Of a stretch of 64,000 nucleotides of DNA, positions 41,653-51,346 are shown piece after piece. The notes beneath the pieces are model-generated. The model was not told the origin of the DNA, searched no databases, and was given only the letters and a program-made list of their open reading frames with translations. The number at the start of each line of letters is the position of its first letter. Position 1 is the stretch's first letter. The position numbers and the translations under genes are program-made. Where the stretch lies: contig NZ_CP127295.1 in the NCBI RefSeq assembly GCF_030285665.1, positions 9,672,001 through 9,736,000 of the forward strand. Direction: 5' to 3'. This DNA comes from Amycolatopsis mongoliensis (lineage in GTDB: Bacteria > Actinomycetota > Actinomycetes > Mycobacteriales > Pseudonocardiaceae).

Positions 41653-42999
41653 TCAGGCCAGTGAGCAGGTGCGCGCCAGGTCGGCCGGGGTCGCGCCGGG
41701 CGGACGGGCGATCGTCGAGGAAGCCGGCGGGCGGACCCCGCGCAGCCACCCGCCCAGTGCGTCGAACGCCGTCCGGAAGCACGGCCCCAGCGGCCGCAGC
41801 CGGTCCGGGTACGCGTCGACCAGGCCGTCGACGTGGTTGCCGCCGACCACCCGGTAGTACCGGTGCAGCGACCCGCGCCCGGCGGAAGCGATCATCCTGT
41901 CGTACACATCGGAGTCCTGCGTGATCGGCAGCAGCGTGTCGAGCGTGCCGTGCAGCGTGAGCAGCGGCTTGCCGATCCGCCCGGTCAGCGAGATCCGCTC
42001 CACCGCCCGGGCCACCGAAGCGGGCCGCGAGGAGTACGCGTAGTCGGCGTCACACGACGGCGTTCCCGAAGCACAGAACGGGATCCCCGCCGCGAGCGCG
42101 CCGTCGAACGACGGGTCGACCTCTTCCCGGTAGATCCGCTGGGTCAGGTCCCAGTAGACGCGGTAGTGGTAGTCCCACAGGAACTCCGACCCCGGCGCGA
42201 ACCCGGCGTCCAAAATGGACTGGTGCGCCGCCGGGGAGCCCGCCGCGTAAGCCGGGTAGGCGCGCAGGGCCGGCGGCAGGAACGTGAGCAGGTTCGGTCC
42301 GTCGGCACGCCACAGCGTCCCCTCCCAGTCGACGCCCCCGTCGTAGAGCCACGGCCGGTTCTCCAGCTGCCACCGCACGAGGTACCCGCCGTTGGACAGC
42401 CCGGCGGCCAGCGTCCGCGTGACCGGACGGCCGTAGTGCCGCGTCGCCGCGGCGCGGGCGGCCAGCGTCAGCTGCGTGACACGCGTGTTCCACTCGGCCA
42501 GCGCGTCGCCCGGCCGGACGCCGTCGTCGTAGAACGCGGCGCCGGTGTTGCCCTTGTCGGTCGCGGCGAACGCGTAGCCCTCGGCCAGTGCCTGGTCGCC
42601 GATCGCGCGGTCGTTCGCGTACTGCCGCCGCACGCCCGGCGAGCCGGAGACGACCAGGCCGCCGTTCCAGTGCGACGGCAGGCGCAGCACGAACTGCGAG
42701 TCGTGGTTCCAGCCGTTGTTGGTGTTGGCCGTCGACGTGTCCGGGAAGTACCCGTCGACCTGGACGCCGGGCACCCGGCCGTACCCCGGCAGCCCGGCCG
42801 ACGTCAGCCCGGCCCAGTCCGCCTCGACGGTGTGCCCGGACGCGAGCGTGCCGGTCGTCGTCAGGTCGTCCAGGCAGGCGGACACGGACTTCTCGGCACC
42901 GGGCACGTCCACCCGGCAGCGCCCGGCCGAAGCCGACGCCGAAGCGGGCAGCGCCGCCGCGAGCGCCCCCGCCAGAACCACAACCAGCCATCTGCGCAC
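41653..42999 (-). CDS. secreted alpha/beta-hydrolase, 3-hydroxybutyrate oligomer hydrolase/tannase-like
   Basis: 448 aa. Signal peptide about 1-25. Nucleophile elbow GLSNGG (Ser202), Asp354 in HGTLDTLLP and His389 in GGNHVDG make a complete triad. The overall sequence resembles D-3-hydroxybutyrate oligomer hydrolases and tannase-type esterases; I cannot separate these from sequence alone. The divergent neighbour is a PHB depolymerase, which favours oligomer hydrolysis. Confidence 0.72.
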   Translation of the reverse strand: MRRWLVVVLAGALAAALPASASASAGRCRVDVPGAEKSVSACLDDLTTTGTLASGHTVEADWAGLTSAGLPGYGRVPGVQVDGYFPDTSTANTNNGWNHDSQFVLRLPSHWNGGLVVSGSPGVRRQYANDRAIGDQALAEGYAFAATDKGNTGAAFYDDGVRPGDALAEWNTRVTQLTLAARAAATRHYGRPVTRTLAAGLSNGGYLVRWQLENRPWLYDGGVDWEGTLWRADGPNLLTFLPPALRAYPAYAAGSPAAHQSILDAGFAPGSEFLWDYHYRVYWDLTQRIYREEVDPSFDGALAAGIPFCASGTPSCDADYAYSSRPASVARAVERISLTGRIGKPLLTLHGTLDTLLPITQDSDVYDRMIASAGRGSLHRYYRVVGGNHVDGLVDAYPDRLRPLGPCFRTAFDALGGWLRGVRPPASSTIARPPGATPADLARTCSLA

Positions 43000-43169
43000 G
43001 GTTCACCTCCGGTCTCGATGGAACGAACCCAAGCGCGTGCACCCGGCGAGAGCCACCCCGCCGGTCACCATGAATCGCCGCGGGGATGTGGTGGACGGCC
43101 ACATGGCCCGAACCGGAAGGCCGACCTAGCGTCGCTGGAAACCCTCTCAACGACGAGAAGGAGTCCCTC

Positions 43170-44369
43170 ATGCGCAAACTCGCCTTCGCCGGACTCGCCG
43201 CGATCACCGCCGCCGTGCTCACCACCGTCGGGGTGGCCTCGGCCGACCCGCCGCCGTCGTCCCTGGTCCAGGTCTCGAACTTCGGCGCCAACCCGGGCGC
43301 CCTCGCGATGTACACCTACACCCCCGCCGGGCTCGAGTCCGGCCGCCCGGTCGTCGTCGCCCTGCACGGCTGTACGCAGAGCGCCTCGGACTACTACGCC
43401 CACTCCGGCTGGCCCGAGCTGGCCGACAAGTGGCGCTTCGAGGTCGTGTTCCCGCAGCAGTCGACCGCGAACAACTCACTCAAGTGCTTCAACTGGTTCT
43501 CGACCGCCGACGACACCCGGGGCAACGGCGAGGCCGCGTCCGTCAAGGCCATGGTGGACAAGGCGATCGCCGACCACGGCTCGGACCGGTCCCGGGTGTT
43601 CGTCACGGGCCTGTCGGCCGGCGGCGGCATGACCGCGGACCTGCTCGCCGCGTACCCGGACGTCTTCGCCGGCGGTGGCATCAACGCCGGGCTGCCCGCG
43701 CAGTGCGCCACGAGCATCACCGAAGCGACGAGCTGCCAGCAGAACAACCAGAACCTGACCCCGGCTCAGTGGGCGTCGAAGGCCAAGGCGCAGTACCCCG
43801 GCTACAGCGGGCCGTGGCCGCGCGTGGCGATCTGGCAGGGCACCGGCGACTACACGGTCTACCCGGTCAACGGCACCGAGCTGCGCGACCAGTGGACCGC
43901 GGTGCACGGGATTTCGCAGACGCCGACGAGCACGCAGTCCCTGCCCGGCGGCACCACGCTGACGAACTACGGCGACAAGGTCCAGCTGTACTCGATCGCC
44001 GGGATGGGCCACGGCACCGCGGTCGACCCGGGCACCGGCGCGACGCAGTGCGGCAGCACCGGCGCGTACTTCCTCGCCGGCATCTGTTCCAGCTACTACA
44101 CGGGCGTGTTCTTCGGGCTGGACAAGGGATCCGGGACCACGCCGACCACCACGACGGCACCGCCGACGACCACGACCACCCAGCCCGCGGGCACGTGCGT
44201 GAACGCGAGCAACTACGCCCACACGCAGGCAGGCCGCGCGCACCAGAGCGCCGGTCAGGTGTACGCGAACGGCTCCAACCAGGCGATGGGCCTGTGGAAC
44301 ACGTTCACCACGCACGCCCTGCGCGAGACGTCACCGGGTTACTGGGTCCTCGCCGACGGGCAGTGCTAG
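43170..44369 (+). CDS. extracellular poly(3-hydroxybutyrate) depolymerase-type esterase
   Basis: 399 aa. Signal peptide about 1-25. Catalytic domain: oxyanion HGCTQ (66-70), GLSAGGG with Ser149, Asp227 (GTGDYTVYP) and His281 (GMGHGT). A Thr/Pro-rich linker (about 318-338) leads to a 60-residue Cys-containing C-terminal domain that may bind polymer. This is the esterase/PHB depolymerase family (CE1-like); feruloyl or acetylxylan esterase is the alternative. ATG 43170 follows GAAGGAG. Divergent from the oligomer-hydrolase-like gene across a 170-bp promoter region holding a 6-bp dyad (ATGTGG ... CCACAT, 43086-43104). Confidence 0.82.
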   Translation: MRKLAFAGLAAITAAVLTTVGVASADPPPSSLVQVSNFGANPGALAMYTYTPAGLESGRPVVVALHGCTQSASDYYAHSGWPELADKWRFEVVFPQQSTANNSLKCFNWFSTADDTRGNGEAASVKAMVDKAIADHGSDRSRVFVTGLSAGGGMTADLLAAYPDVFAGGGINAGLPAQCATSITEATSCQQNNQNLTPAQWASKAKAQYPGYSGPWPRVAIWQGTGDYTVYPVNGTELRDQWTAVHGISQTPTSTQSLPGGTTLTNYGDKVQLYSIAGMGHGTAVDPGTGATQCGSTGAYFLAGICSSYYTGVFFGLDKGSGTTPTTTTAPPTTTTTQPAGTCVNASNYAHTQAGRAHQSAGQVYANGSNQAMGLWNTFTTHALRETSPGYWVLADGQC

Positions 44370-44373
44370 CCGC

Positions 44374-44404
44374 GTGCGGCTCGGCCCGGCCGGCCGGGCC
44401 GCAC
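44374..44404. terminator. GC-rich palindrome between depolymerase and TetR genes
   Basis: 44382-44401 is a perfect 20-bp palindrome, with GTGC/GCAC just outside. It lies 4 bp after the depolymerase stop and next to the convergent TetR stop. Confidence 0.6.
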
Positions 44405-44965
44405 TCAGGCCAGCAGTCCGGTCAGCAGCACCGCGGTCAAGCGCCGGGCCGCCGGTCCCGTCCGCGCCGACGTGGTCGCCGTCAGCGCGAGCCGGACGTC
44501 CTCGAGAGACACCCGGGGCCGCAGGACGCCGTCGGCGCGGGCCCGCTCGACCAGCCGCGCGAACGCCTCGGCGTGCGCCCGGCGCCGGCCGACGAACTCC
44601 GGTCCTTCGAGGACGCCCAGGAGGCCGGGCTCCTGGACCCGCCACTCGCCGAAGCGGTGGAACGTGCGGGTCAGCGCGCGGCGGCTGTCCGGGTCGGCGA
44701 GCGCGGCCCGCAGCTGCCCCTCGCACCGGTCCACCTGGCCGGCGAGCACGGCCGCGAGCAGGTCGGCGCGGGACGGGAAGTGCCGGTGGACGGTCGCGGG
44801 AGCCAGGCCCGCGCGTCGCGCGATCTCCCGCACCGGCAGGTCCGGGCCGTGCCGCGCGAAGGCCGTGTGCGCGACCGCGACGAGGTGACGGCGGTTGTCC
44901 TCGGCGTCCGCCCGGCGTTTCCGAGTCAGTTCGTCCCGCACGGCTCTCACTTCCCCGCTCGGCAC
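44405..44965 (-). CDS. TetR-family transcriptional regulator
   Basis: 186 aa. HTH: LPVREIARRAGLAPATVHRHFPSRADLLAAVL (about residues 43-74). GTG 44965 has AGGAG nine bases upstream. Divergent from a quinone-oxidoreductase-like gene; a 10-bp inverted repeat links both start regions. Probable repressor of that gene. Confidence 0.88.
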   Translation of the reverse strand: MPSGEVRAVRDELTRKRRADAEDNRRHLVAVAHTAFARHGPDLPVREIARRAGLAPATVHRHFPSRADLLAAVLAGQVDRCEGQLRAALADPDSRRALTRTFHRFGEWRVQEPGLLGVLEGPEFVGRRRAHAEAFARLVERARADGVLRPRVSLEDVRLALTATTSARTGPAARRLTAVLLTGLLA

Positions 44966-44969
44966 CGGT

Positions 44970-45020
44970 GATCACTCCTAGCGTAGGCGCGGTCAGCGTG
45001 TCCGACGGCGAGGAGTGATC
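44970..45020. promoter_or_regulatory. divergent TetR/oxidoreductase control region
   Basis: GATCACTCCT (44970-44979) and AGGAGTGATC (45011-45020) are a perfect 10-bp inverted repeat, 31 bp apart. Each arm also contains the ribosome-binding site of one gene, so the symmetry may be an operator or shared leader sequence. Confidence 0.4.
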
Positions 45021-45914
45021 GTGTTCGCAGCCCGGTTCGAGCGGTTCGGGCCGCCCGGAGTCCTGTCCGTGGGGGAACTCCCGGAGCCGCACGCCGGGCC
45101 GGGCGAGGTGCGGGTCCGCGTGCGGGCGGCCGGTGTCTCGCCGGTGGACCTGGCGATCCGCGCCGGGAAGTCGCGCTCCCCTGTCGCGCTGCCCCACATC
45201 CCCGGCGTCGACGCCGCGGGTGTCGTGGACGAAGCCGGTCCCGGGGCCGCGGTCGGCGACGAGGTGTTCGGCACGGTCGACCTCGCCCGGCTCGGCGGGG
45301 CGACGGCCGAGTTCGCCGTGCTCGCGTTCTGGGCACCGAAGCCGGCGTCGATGCCGTGGGAGCAGGCGGGCGCGGCGGGCTCCGGGATCGAGACGGCCAC
45401 CCGTGCGCTCGACCTCCTGGACGTCCGGGACGGCATGACGCTGCTGGTCGACGGCGCGTCCGGCGGCGTCGGCAGTCTCGTGGTGGGCCTGGCGCTCGCC
45501 CGGGGTGCGCGGGTGATCGGGACGGCAGGCGACCTGGAGTTCGTCGAAAGGCTGGGTGCGACGCCGGTTTCGTACGGTCCCGGCCTGCCCGCGCGGGTGT
45601 CCGGCGGGGTCGACGCGGCCCTCGACGTCGCCGGCCGGGGCTCGCTGCCGGAGCTGGTCGCGCTGACGGGGTCACCCTCGTCGGTGCTCACGCTGGCCGA
45701 CTTCAGCGGCCCGGCTCAGGGCGTTCGCGTCTCGGTCGGGGCCTTGGGCGGCGAGCCGGACGGACGGCACGGCCTCGCACTCGCGGCCGGGCTCTTCGAG
45801 GAGGGCCGGTTCCGCGTTCCGGTCGAGGAGGTGTTCACCGACGCGGCCGCCGCGCACGCCGCCGCCGAGCGCGGGCCACGGCGGGGGAAGCTGGTCGTGG
45901 CGGTCAGCGGGTAG
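45021..45914 (+). CDS. zinc-independent medium-chain NADP-dependent oxidoreductase (quinone oxidoreductase-like)
   Basis: 297 aa. MDR fold: GVSPVDLAIRAG near the start, IPGVDAAGVV, and the NADP motif GASGGVGSLVVGLA (about 150-163). Structural-zinc Cys residues are absent. Typical role: NADPH-dependent reduction of quinones or enones. GTG 45021 is chosen for AGGAG at a 5-base spacing; GTG 45015 is alternative. Ends 11 bp inside the convergent LacI gene. Confidence 0.87.
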   Translation: MFAARFERFGPPGVLSVGELPEPHAGPGEVRVRVRAAGVSPVDLAIRAGKSRSPVALPHIPGVDAAGVVDEAGPGAAVGDEVFGTVDLARLGGATAEFAVLAFWAPKPASMPWEQAGAAGSGIETATRALDLLDVRDGMTLLVDGASGGVGSLVVGLALARGARVIGTAGDLEFVERLGATPVSYGPGLPARVSGGVDAALDVAGRGSLPELVALTGSPSSVLTLADFSGPAQGVRVSVGALGGEPDGRHGLALAAGLFEEGRFRVPVEEVFTDAAAAHAAAERGPRRGKLVVAVSG

Positions 45915-46914
45915 TCGTCCGCACGGTCGCGGTCCAGTCCGCGGGCCGGTCCGGGCCCCGCTCGCCGAGCGCGATCAGGGCGCAGTCGCGGCCCTGTGCG
46001 AAGAGCGACTGCGCGATGGTCGTGAGCCCGGCGCGGTCCGCGTCCGGGTCGTCGTCCCACCCGGCCACCGCGACGTCCTCGGGCACCCGCAGGCCACGGC
46101 GGCTCGCGGCGTCGAGGACGGCGAAGGCGAGCTGGTCGCTCATGGCGATCACCGCGTCGGGTCCGGTGTCCAGCAGCGCGTCGGCCAGCTTCGCGGCTTC
46201 GTCGCGGTCGTTGCGGGCGACGACGGCGACCGGCACGCCGCCCGGATCGCCGAGCTGGTCGTAGATGCCGAGGAGCCGCTCGCGGGTGACGGGGAACGCC
46301 ACGGTTTCCGGTGCGGGCCCGATTTCCAGCCTCGGTCGGCGGTCACGGTCGAAGGGGAAGCTCAGCACGGCCGGCCGCCGGGCGCCGGCGAACGTGCGCG
46401 CGGCCAGCTCACGCGCGGACGCGCGGTTGTCGATGCCGACCACGTGGGCCCCGGCGAACGCGGGCCCGCCGTGGATCGCGACCGGCTTGCCGAGACCGCT
46501 CACGACGTCGAGCACCGGGTCGGTGTCGACGGTCGTCCAGACGATGTAGCCGTCGACCGACGCCGACCGCACGCGTTCGACGTCGTCGTCGGCGCCGGTC
46601 GTCGGGATGAGGTTCAGCCCGCTCCCGCGCTCGCGGCAGACCTCGGCGACGCCGGCGAGGAACCGGCGGGCCTGCGGGTCTTCGAAGGCGTAGGCGAGGT
46701 GCTCGCCGAGCACGACGCCGATCGCGCCGTTGTGGCGGCGGCGCAGGGACCGCGCGGTGGGGTCCGGCCCGCGGTAGCCCAGCTCGGCGGCGACCTCGCG
46801 GACGCGGCGCAGCGTCTCCGGGGCGACCCGGTCGGGCTGGTTGTAGCAGTACGACACGGTCATCGCCGAGACACCGCAGCGGCGCGCGACGTCCGCCATC
46901 GTGGGTCTGGACAT
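45904..46914 (-). CDS. LacI-family transcriptional regulator
   Basis: 336 aa. HTH: MADVARRCGVSAMTVSYCYNQ (positions 6-26 within the N-terminus), sensor domain with GAIGVVLGEHLAYAF and the C-terminal VAVAGWDDDPDADRAGLTT. Divergent from an MFS transporter gene with a LacI-like operator touching that gene's start codon. Confidence 0.92.
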   Translation of the reverse strand: MSRPTMADVARRCGVSAMTVSYCYNQPDRVAPETLRRVREVAAELGYRGPDPTARSLRRRHNGAIGVVLGEHLAYAFEDPQARRFLAGVAEVCRERGSGLNLIPTTGADDDVERVRSASVDGYIVWTTVDTDPVLDVVSGLGKPVAIHGGPAFAGAHVVGIDNRASARELAARTFAGARRPAVLSFPFDRDRRPRLEIGPAPETVAFPVTRERLLGIYDQLGDPGGVPVAVVARNDRDEAAKLADALLDTGPDAVIAMSDQLAFAVLDAASRRGLRVPEDVAVAGWDDDPDADRAGLTTIAQSLFAQGRDCALIALGERGPDRPADWTATVRTTTR

Positions 46915-46928
46915 GGGCCCACCTTAGC

Positions 46929-46944
46929 TGTGTATCGTTAAACA
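46929..46944. promoter_or_regulatory. LacI-type operator adjoining the MFS start codon
   Basis: TGTGTATCGTTAAACA has six of eight symmetric pairs around a central CG. It ends directly before ATG 46945, so bound repressor would block the start of the MFS gene; the transporter transcript is probably leaderless. Confidence 0.5.
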
Positions 46945-48090
46945 ATGCTCGCCCCGCCCCGGACGAAGCTCGCGCTGGGAGCGCTCAGCGCCGCCTGCTT
47001 CGTGTCCGTGACCTCGGAGAACCTGCCCGTCGCCCTGCTGCCCCAGCTCGCGGCCGGGCTGGGGGTCGGGGACTCCGCGATCGGGCTGCTGATGACCGGC
47101 TACGCGCTGGTCGTCGCGGTGTCGGTGGTGCCACTGGTGGCGTTGACGTCGCACTGGGACCGCCGGACGACCGCGCTGGTCACGCTCGGCATGATCGTGG
47201 TGTCGAACCTGGTCATGGCGGTCGCGCCGGGCTACGGCGTCGCCGTCGCCGCGCGGCTGGTGGCGGCCGTCGGCCACGGCGTGTTCTGGTCGGTGGTCGC
47301 GTCGATGGCCACCCGGCTGCTCGGGCCCGGGCAGGGCGGCCGCGCGACGGCGGTCGTGTTCGCCGGGAACTCCCTGGCCTTCCTGTTCGGGCTCTCGGCC
47401 AGCTCGTGGCTCGGCGCGACCCTCGGCTGGCGGACCGCGGTCCTCGCGGTGGCCGGCGTCGCGGCGCTGACGGCGCTGGTCATCCGCCTGACGGTCGGCC
47501 CAATGCCCGCGGAGGCGGCCGCGGCCCGGGGACGCCGGGTGATCGCCGACCGGTCGCTGCTCCCGGTCCACCTGACGACGCTGCTCGTGGTGACCGGCCA
47601 TTTCGCGGCGTTCACCTACATCACGGCGATCATCGCGCGGTACGTCCACCTCACCGGCGCGGCGACGTCGACGCTGCTGTTCGCCCACGGCACGGCCGGC
47701 CTGCTCGGCCTGGTCCTGATCGGCCGGCACGTCGACCGCCACCCGCGCGCGACGGCGCTGATCACGACCGGCGGTCTCGCGGTGTGCATGGTGGCGCTGC
47801 TGGCCGCCCCGGGCCCGGGCGTCGCGGGCGTGGCGATCGTCTTCTGGGCCGGGCCCGCGGCGGGCATCGGCGTGGTGCTGCAGGCGGCGGTCCTCCGCGT
47901 GGCGAAGAGCCGGCCGGACCTGGCGTCGGCGGTCTACATCGTGGCGTTCCAGATCGGCATCGCGCTGGGTGCCGCGCTCGGCGGCATCGGGTCGGACCAC
48001 GGAATGCTGCCGGCGACGGCGGTCGTCGCGGCGGTCTGCGGCCTGGGCGCGGCCCTCGTGGTGCGCCGGTCGGCCGCGTTCGCGGGCTGA
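46945..48090 (+). CDS. MFS transporter (DHA1/AraJ-type)
   Basis: 381 aa with about 12 membrane segments; begins SENLPVALLPQLAAGLGV and has the motif-A region ALTSHWDRRTTALVT. DHA1 members export sugars or drugs. No ribosome-binding site is visible before ATG 46945. Control by the divergent LacI regulator is likely. Confidence 0.86.
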   Translation: MLAPPRTKLALGALSAACFVSVTSENLPVALLPQLAAGLGVGDSAIGLLMTGYALVVAVSVVPLVALTSHWDRRTTALVTLGMIVVSNLVMAVAPGYGVAVAARLVAAVGHGVFWSVVASMATRLLGPGQGGRATAVVFAGNSLAFLFGLSASSWLGATLGWRTAVLAVAGVAALTALVIRLTVGPMPAEAAAARGRRVIADRSLLPVHLTTLLVVTGHFAAFTYITAIIARYVHLTGAATSTLLFAHGTAGLLGLVLIGRHVDRHPRATALITTGGLAVCMVALLAAPGPGVAGVAIVFWAGPAAGIGVVLQAAVLRVAKSRPDLASAVYIVAFQIGIALGAALGGIGSDHGMLPATAVVAAVCGLGAALVVRRSAAFAG

Positions 48091-48093
48091 AGC

Positions 48094-49962
48094 TCAGCCG
48101 CCCAGCCGGTGCACCCGCAGCGCCAGCTGGATCTCCAGCGCCCGGTCCGGCGTCTGCCACTCCTCCCCCAGCAGCGACGCCACCCGCTCCAGCCGCTGCA
48201 CCACCGTGTTCACGTGGACGTGCAGCACGTCCTTCGTCCGCGCCAGCTGTGCACCGCTCGCGAAGTACGCCCGCAGCGTCGCCACCAGTTCCGTGCCCCG
48301 GCGCGCGTCGTAGTCCAGGACCGGCCCCAGCGTCTGCCGCACGAACCCGTCGAGGTCCGCGTGGTCGCCGAGCAGCTGGCCGAGGAAGCCGAGCCCCGCC
48401 ATCGCCGCGCCTTCGCCGGTCCGGCCCAGCGCCAGCAGTGCCCGGACGCACCGTGCCGCTTCGCCGTGGGCCGAAGCGATCGCCGACGGGCCGCTCGCCG
48501 GGCCCGCCGCGCCCACCGTCACCGGGCGGCCCGTCGCCGCGCCGAGGTCGGCCGCCACGCGGCGGGCCAGCTCGTCCGGGTCGCCCGCACCGAGCAGCAC
48601 GACCTCCTCCGCGTGCACTCCCACCAGCGTCGCGTGCCGGGCGGCCGCGCTCGCCAAGCGCCGCCGGGAACCGCCGTCCGCGTGCGCGACCAGCACCGCG
48701 TGCGGCGCCGACAGGTCGATCCCCAGCCGGCGGCCGCGCGCCAGCAGCGCCCGCGGGTTCCGGTCGGGCGCGGTGAGCAGGTCGGTCAGCAGCTCGCCGC
48801 GGACCTCGTCCTCGGCCCGCACCACCGACCGCCGCAGCATCAGCAGCAACGCCGTGACGACGCCCGCGCGTTCGAACAGCCGCCGGTCCGGATCGGTGAG
48901 CCCGTCGCGCCCGGCCAGCACCAGGCTGCCGAGCAGTTCGGGACCGGCCTGCACCGCACACACCCACGTGTCCTCTGTGGACACTGCTCGCCCGGCGGCA
49001 CGGGCTGCGGCGAGCGCGTCCGGGTCGAGCGCGGCGGGGGCGGCCGAGCCGGCCAGCAGCCTGCCGTCGGCGTCGTAGACCGTGAGGTCGCCGTGCAGCA
49101 CCCCGGCGACGGCCGCCGCGACGTCCGGCAGGTCACCGCCGCGCAGCACCAGGTCGGTCAGCCGGTCGTGCGCGTCCTGGGCACGTTCCATCGCCTCGGT
49201 GTGCGCCCGGATCGTCGCGTTGGCCTCGTTGAGCTCGGCGACCGCGCGCCGGGTCTGGTCGAGCAGGTTCGCGCTGTCGAGCGCGATCGCCGCGTGGTCG
49301 GCGAGCGACGACAGCAGCGCCACCTCGTCCGCGGTGAACTCCCGCGTGCCGCGGTCCGACGCGAAGAGGACGCCGAGCACCTTGGGGCCGATGGCCAGGG
49401 GGACGCCGAGGATCGCGGTCAGGCCCTCGTCCTGGACGCCGGAGTCGATGTGGCGGGTGTGCTTGAACCGGTCGTCGTGGAAGTAGTCCGACGTCGAGTA
49501 CGGCCGCGCGGTCTGCGCCACCAGCCCGCCGAGGCCCTCGCCCATGCCGAGCACGATCTGCTGGAACTCCGCCGACACCGACCCGTCGCTGACCCGGACG
49601 TAGGTCTTGTTCTCGGCCTCGTCGTTGAGCGACAGGTAGGAGACGTCGACGTTCAGCAGTGCCCGCGCCCGCCGGACGATCGAGCGCAGGACGGTGTCCG
49701 GGTCGGACAGTGCGGCGAGTTCGCTCGCGGTGTCGAACAGCGCGCCGAGCTGGGCCTCGCGCCGCCGGTGTTCCGCGAGCGTCTCGCGGATCCGCAGGGC
49801 CAGCTCGCCCGCGCTGGCCAGGGCGGTCAGGTCCGCCGGGCCGAGAGCGCCGTCGGCCCGCGCGGCCACGACGACGTGCGCCAGCTGCTCGCTGCTCGCC
49901 CCGGAGGCGAGCAGGTCGAGCAGCCGGCGCAGCGCGTCCGTGGGTGCGGTCACGGCCGTCAT
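48094..49962 (-). CDS. GAF-domain PucR/CdaR-family transcriptional regulator
   Basis: 622 aa. Helical N-terminus, GAF domain about 80-225 (ILGVPLAIGPKVLGVLFASDRG), a central CdaR-like region, and the C-terminal PucR HTH (LRAYFASGAQLARTKDVLHVHVNTVVQRLERV, about 566-597). Such proteins sense small molecules and activate adjacent catabolic genes. It starts two bases after the MHS transporter stop, so it is in the bdhA-transporter operon and is the likely 3-hydroxybutyrate-responsive regulator. Confidence 0.9.
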   Translation of the reverse strand: MTAVTAPTDALRRLLDLLASGASSEQLAHVVVAARADGALGPADLTALASAGELALRIRETLAEHRRREAQLGALFDTASELAALSDPDTVLRSIVRRARALLNVDVSYLSLNDEAENKTYVRVSDGSVSAEFQQIVLGMGEGLGGLVAQTARPYSTSDYFHDDRFKHTRHIDSGVQDEGLTAILGVPLAIGPKVLGVLFASDRGTREFTADEVALLSSLADHAAIALDSANLLDQTRRAVAELNEANATIRAHTEAMERAQDAHDRLTDLVLRGGDLPDVAAAVAGVLHGDLTVYDADGRLLAGSAAPAALDPDALAAARAAGRAVSTEDTWVCAVQAGPELLGSLVLAGRDGLTDPDRRLFERAGVVTALLLMLRRSVVRAEDEVRGELLTDLLTAPDRNPRALLARGRRLGIDLSAPHAVLVAHADGGSRRRLASAAARHATLVGVHAEEVVLLGAGDPDELARRVAADLGAATGRPVTVGAAGPASGPSAIASAHGEAARCVRALLALGRTGEGAAMAGLGFLGQLLGDHADLDGFVRQTLGPVLDYDARRGTELVATLRAYFASGAQLARTKDVLHVHVNTVVQRLERVASLLGEEWQTPDRALEIQLALRVHRLGG

Positions 49963-49963
49963 G

Positions 49964-51292
49964 CTAGGGCGAAACGGCCGCCGTCTCCGCCTCGACGTCC
50001 TCGCCGTGCAGCGACTCCCCGCGCGTCTCGCGGGCCGCGAGCAGGGCGACCACCGTGATCAGGCACATCGCCGCGACGTACAGCGACACCGGCACCGTGC
50101 TCCCCCAGGCCGAGAACAGCGCCACGGCGATCAGCGGGGCGACGGCGCCCGCGGCGATCGACGACAGCTGGCCGCCGACCGACAGCCCGGTGTAGCGCAC
50201 CCGGGTCGGGAACTGCTCGGCGAAGAACGCGGCCTGCGGGCCGTACATCGCGCCGTGCAGCACCAGCCCGACGGTCGTGGCCAGCACGATCACCGCCGAC
50301 GACTTCGTGTCCAGCAGCGCGAAGAACGCGAAGCCCCACAAGGCCATCCCGATCGCGCCGAACAGGTACACCGGACGGCGGCCGACGCGGTCGGACAGGG
50401 CGCCCCACAGCGGGATGGCCACGAAGTGCACGGCCGAGCCGATCAGCACCGCGCTCAGGCCGAGGCCCTTCGGCAGGTGCAGCCCGGTCGTGACGTACAC
50501 GAGGATGAACGCGGTCAGCACGTAGTAGGAGACGTTCTCGGCCATCCGGGCGCCGATCGTGATCAGCACCTGGCGCCAGCTGTTGCGGAAGACCTCGACG
50601 ACCGGGACGTGCTTGTCGGCCCGCTTGTCGGCCTGCTGCTGGGCGGCCAGGAACACCGGCGACTCGGCGACGGCCAGCCGGATCCACAGCCCGATCAGCA
50701 GCAGCACGCCCGAGAGCAGGAACGGGACGCGCCAGCCCCACGACATGAACGTCGCGTCGGACTGCGTCGCGGACAGGATCGCCAGCACGGCGGTCGCGAG
50801 GAGGTTGCCGCCGGGCGCGCCGCACTGCGGCCAGCTCGCCCAGAAGCCGCGACGGCGGTCGTCGCCGTGTTCGGAGACGATCAGGACGGCCCCGCCCCAC
50901 TCACCGCCGAGCGCGAAGCCCTGGACGAGGCGAAGCAGCGTCAGCAGCAACGGAGCCGCGACGCCCGCGGCGGCGTACGTCGGCAGCACGCCCATCAGGC
51001 AGGTCGAGCCGCCCATCAGCACCAGGCTGACGATCAGGAGCTTCTTGCGGCCGAGCCGGTCGCCGTAGTGGCCGAAGACCAGGCCGCCGACCGGGCGGGC
51101 GAGGAACCCGACGGCGTAGGTCAGGAACGCCAGCAGCGTGCCGGTGAGCGGGTTCGCCGTCGGGAAGAACAGCTTGTTGAACACCAGCGCGGCGGCCGAG
51201 GTGTAGAGGAAGAAGTCGTACCACTCGATGGTGGTGCCGATCAGGCTCGCGCCGACGATCTTGGCGATCGCCGACCGGTGGGGTTGGCTCAC
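49964..51292 (-). CDS. MHS-family MFS transporter
   Basis: 442 aa from GTG 51292, chosen for GGAG at a six-base spacing; GTG 51304 would add four residues. MHS signature: GTTIEWYDFFLYTSAA at the N-terminus, FGHYGDRLGRKKLL (motif A), and RLVQGFALGGEWGGA. MHS members import organic acids such as shikimate, citrate, proline or betaine. Position between bdhA and the PucR gene suggests uptake of 3-hydroxybutyrate or a similar acid. Confidence 0.88.
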   Translation of the reverse strand: MSQPHRSAIAKIVGASLIGTTIEWYDFFLYTSAAALVFNKLFFPTANPLTGTLLAFLTYAVGFLARPVGGLVFGHYGDRLGRKKLLIVSLVLMGGSTCLMGVLPTYAAAGVAAPLLLTLLRLVQGFALGGEWGGAVLIVSEHGDDRRRGFWASWPQCGAPGGNLLATAVLAILSATQSDATFMSWGWRVPFLLSGVLLLIGLWIRLAVAESPVFLAAQQQADKRADKHVPVVEVFRNSWRQVLITIGARMAENVSYYVLTAFILVYVTTGLHLPKGLGLSAVLIGSAVHFVAIPLWGALSDRVGRRPVYLFGAIGMALWGFAFFALLDTKSSAVIVLATTVGLVLHGAMYGPQAAFFAEQFPTRVRYTGLSVGGQLSSIAAGAVAPLIAVALFSAWGSTVPVSLYVAAMCLITVVALLAARETRGESLHGEDVEAETAAVSP

Positions 51293-51346
51293 TGCGGGCT
51301 CCACTTCCTTGTGGTTGAGCGGGTTCTGAGCAGGTTCTGGGCGGCT

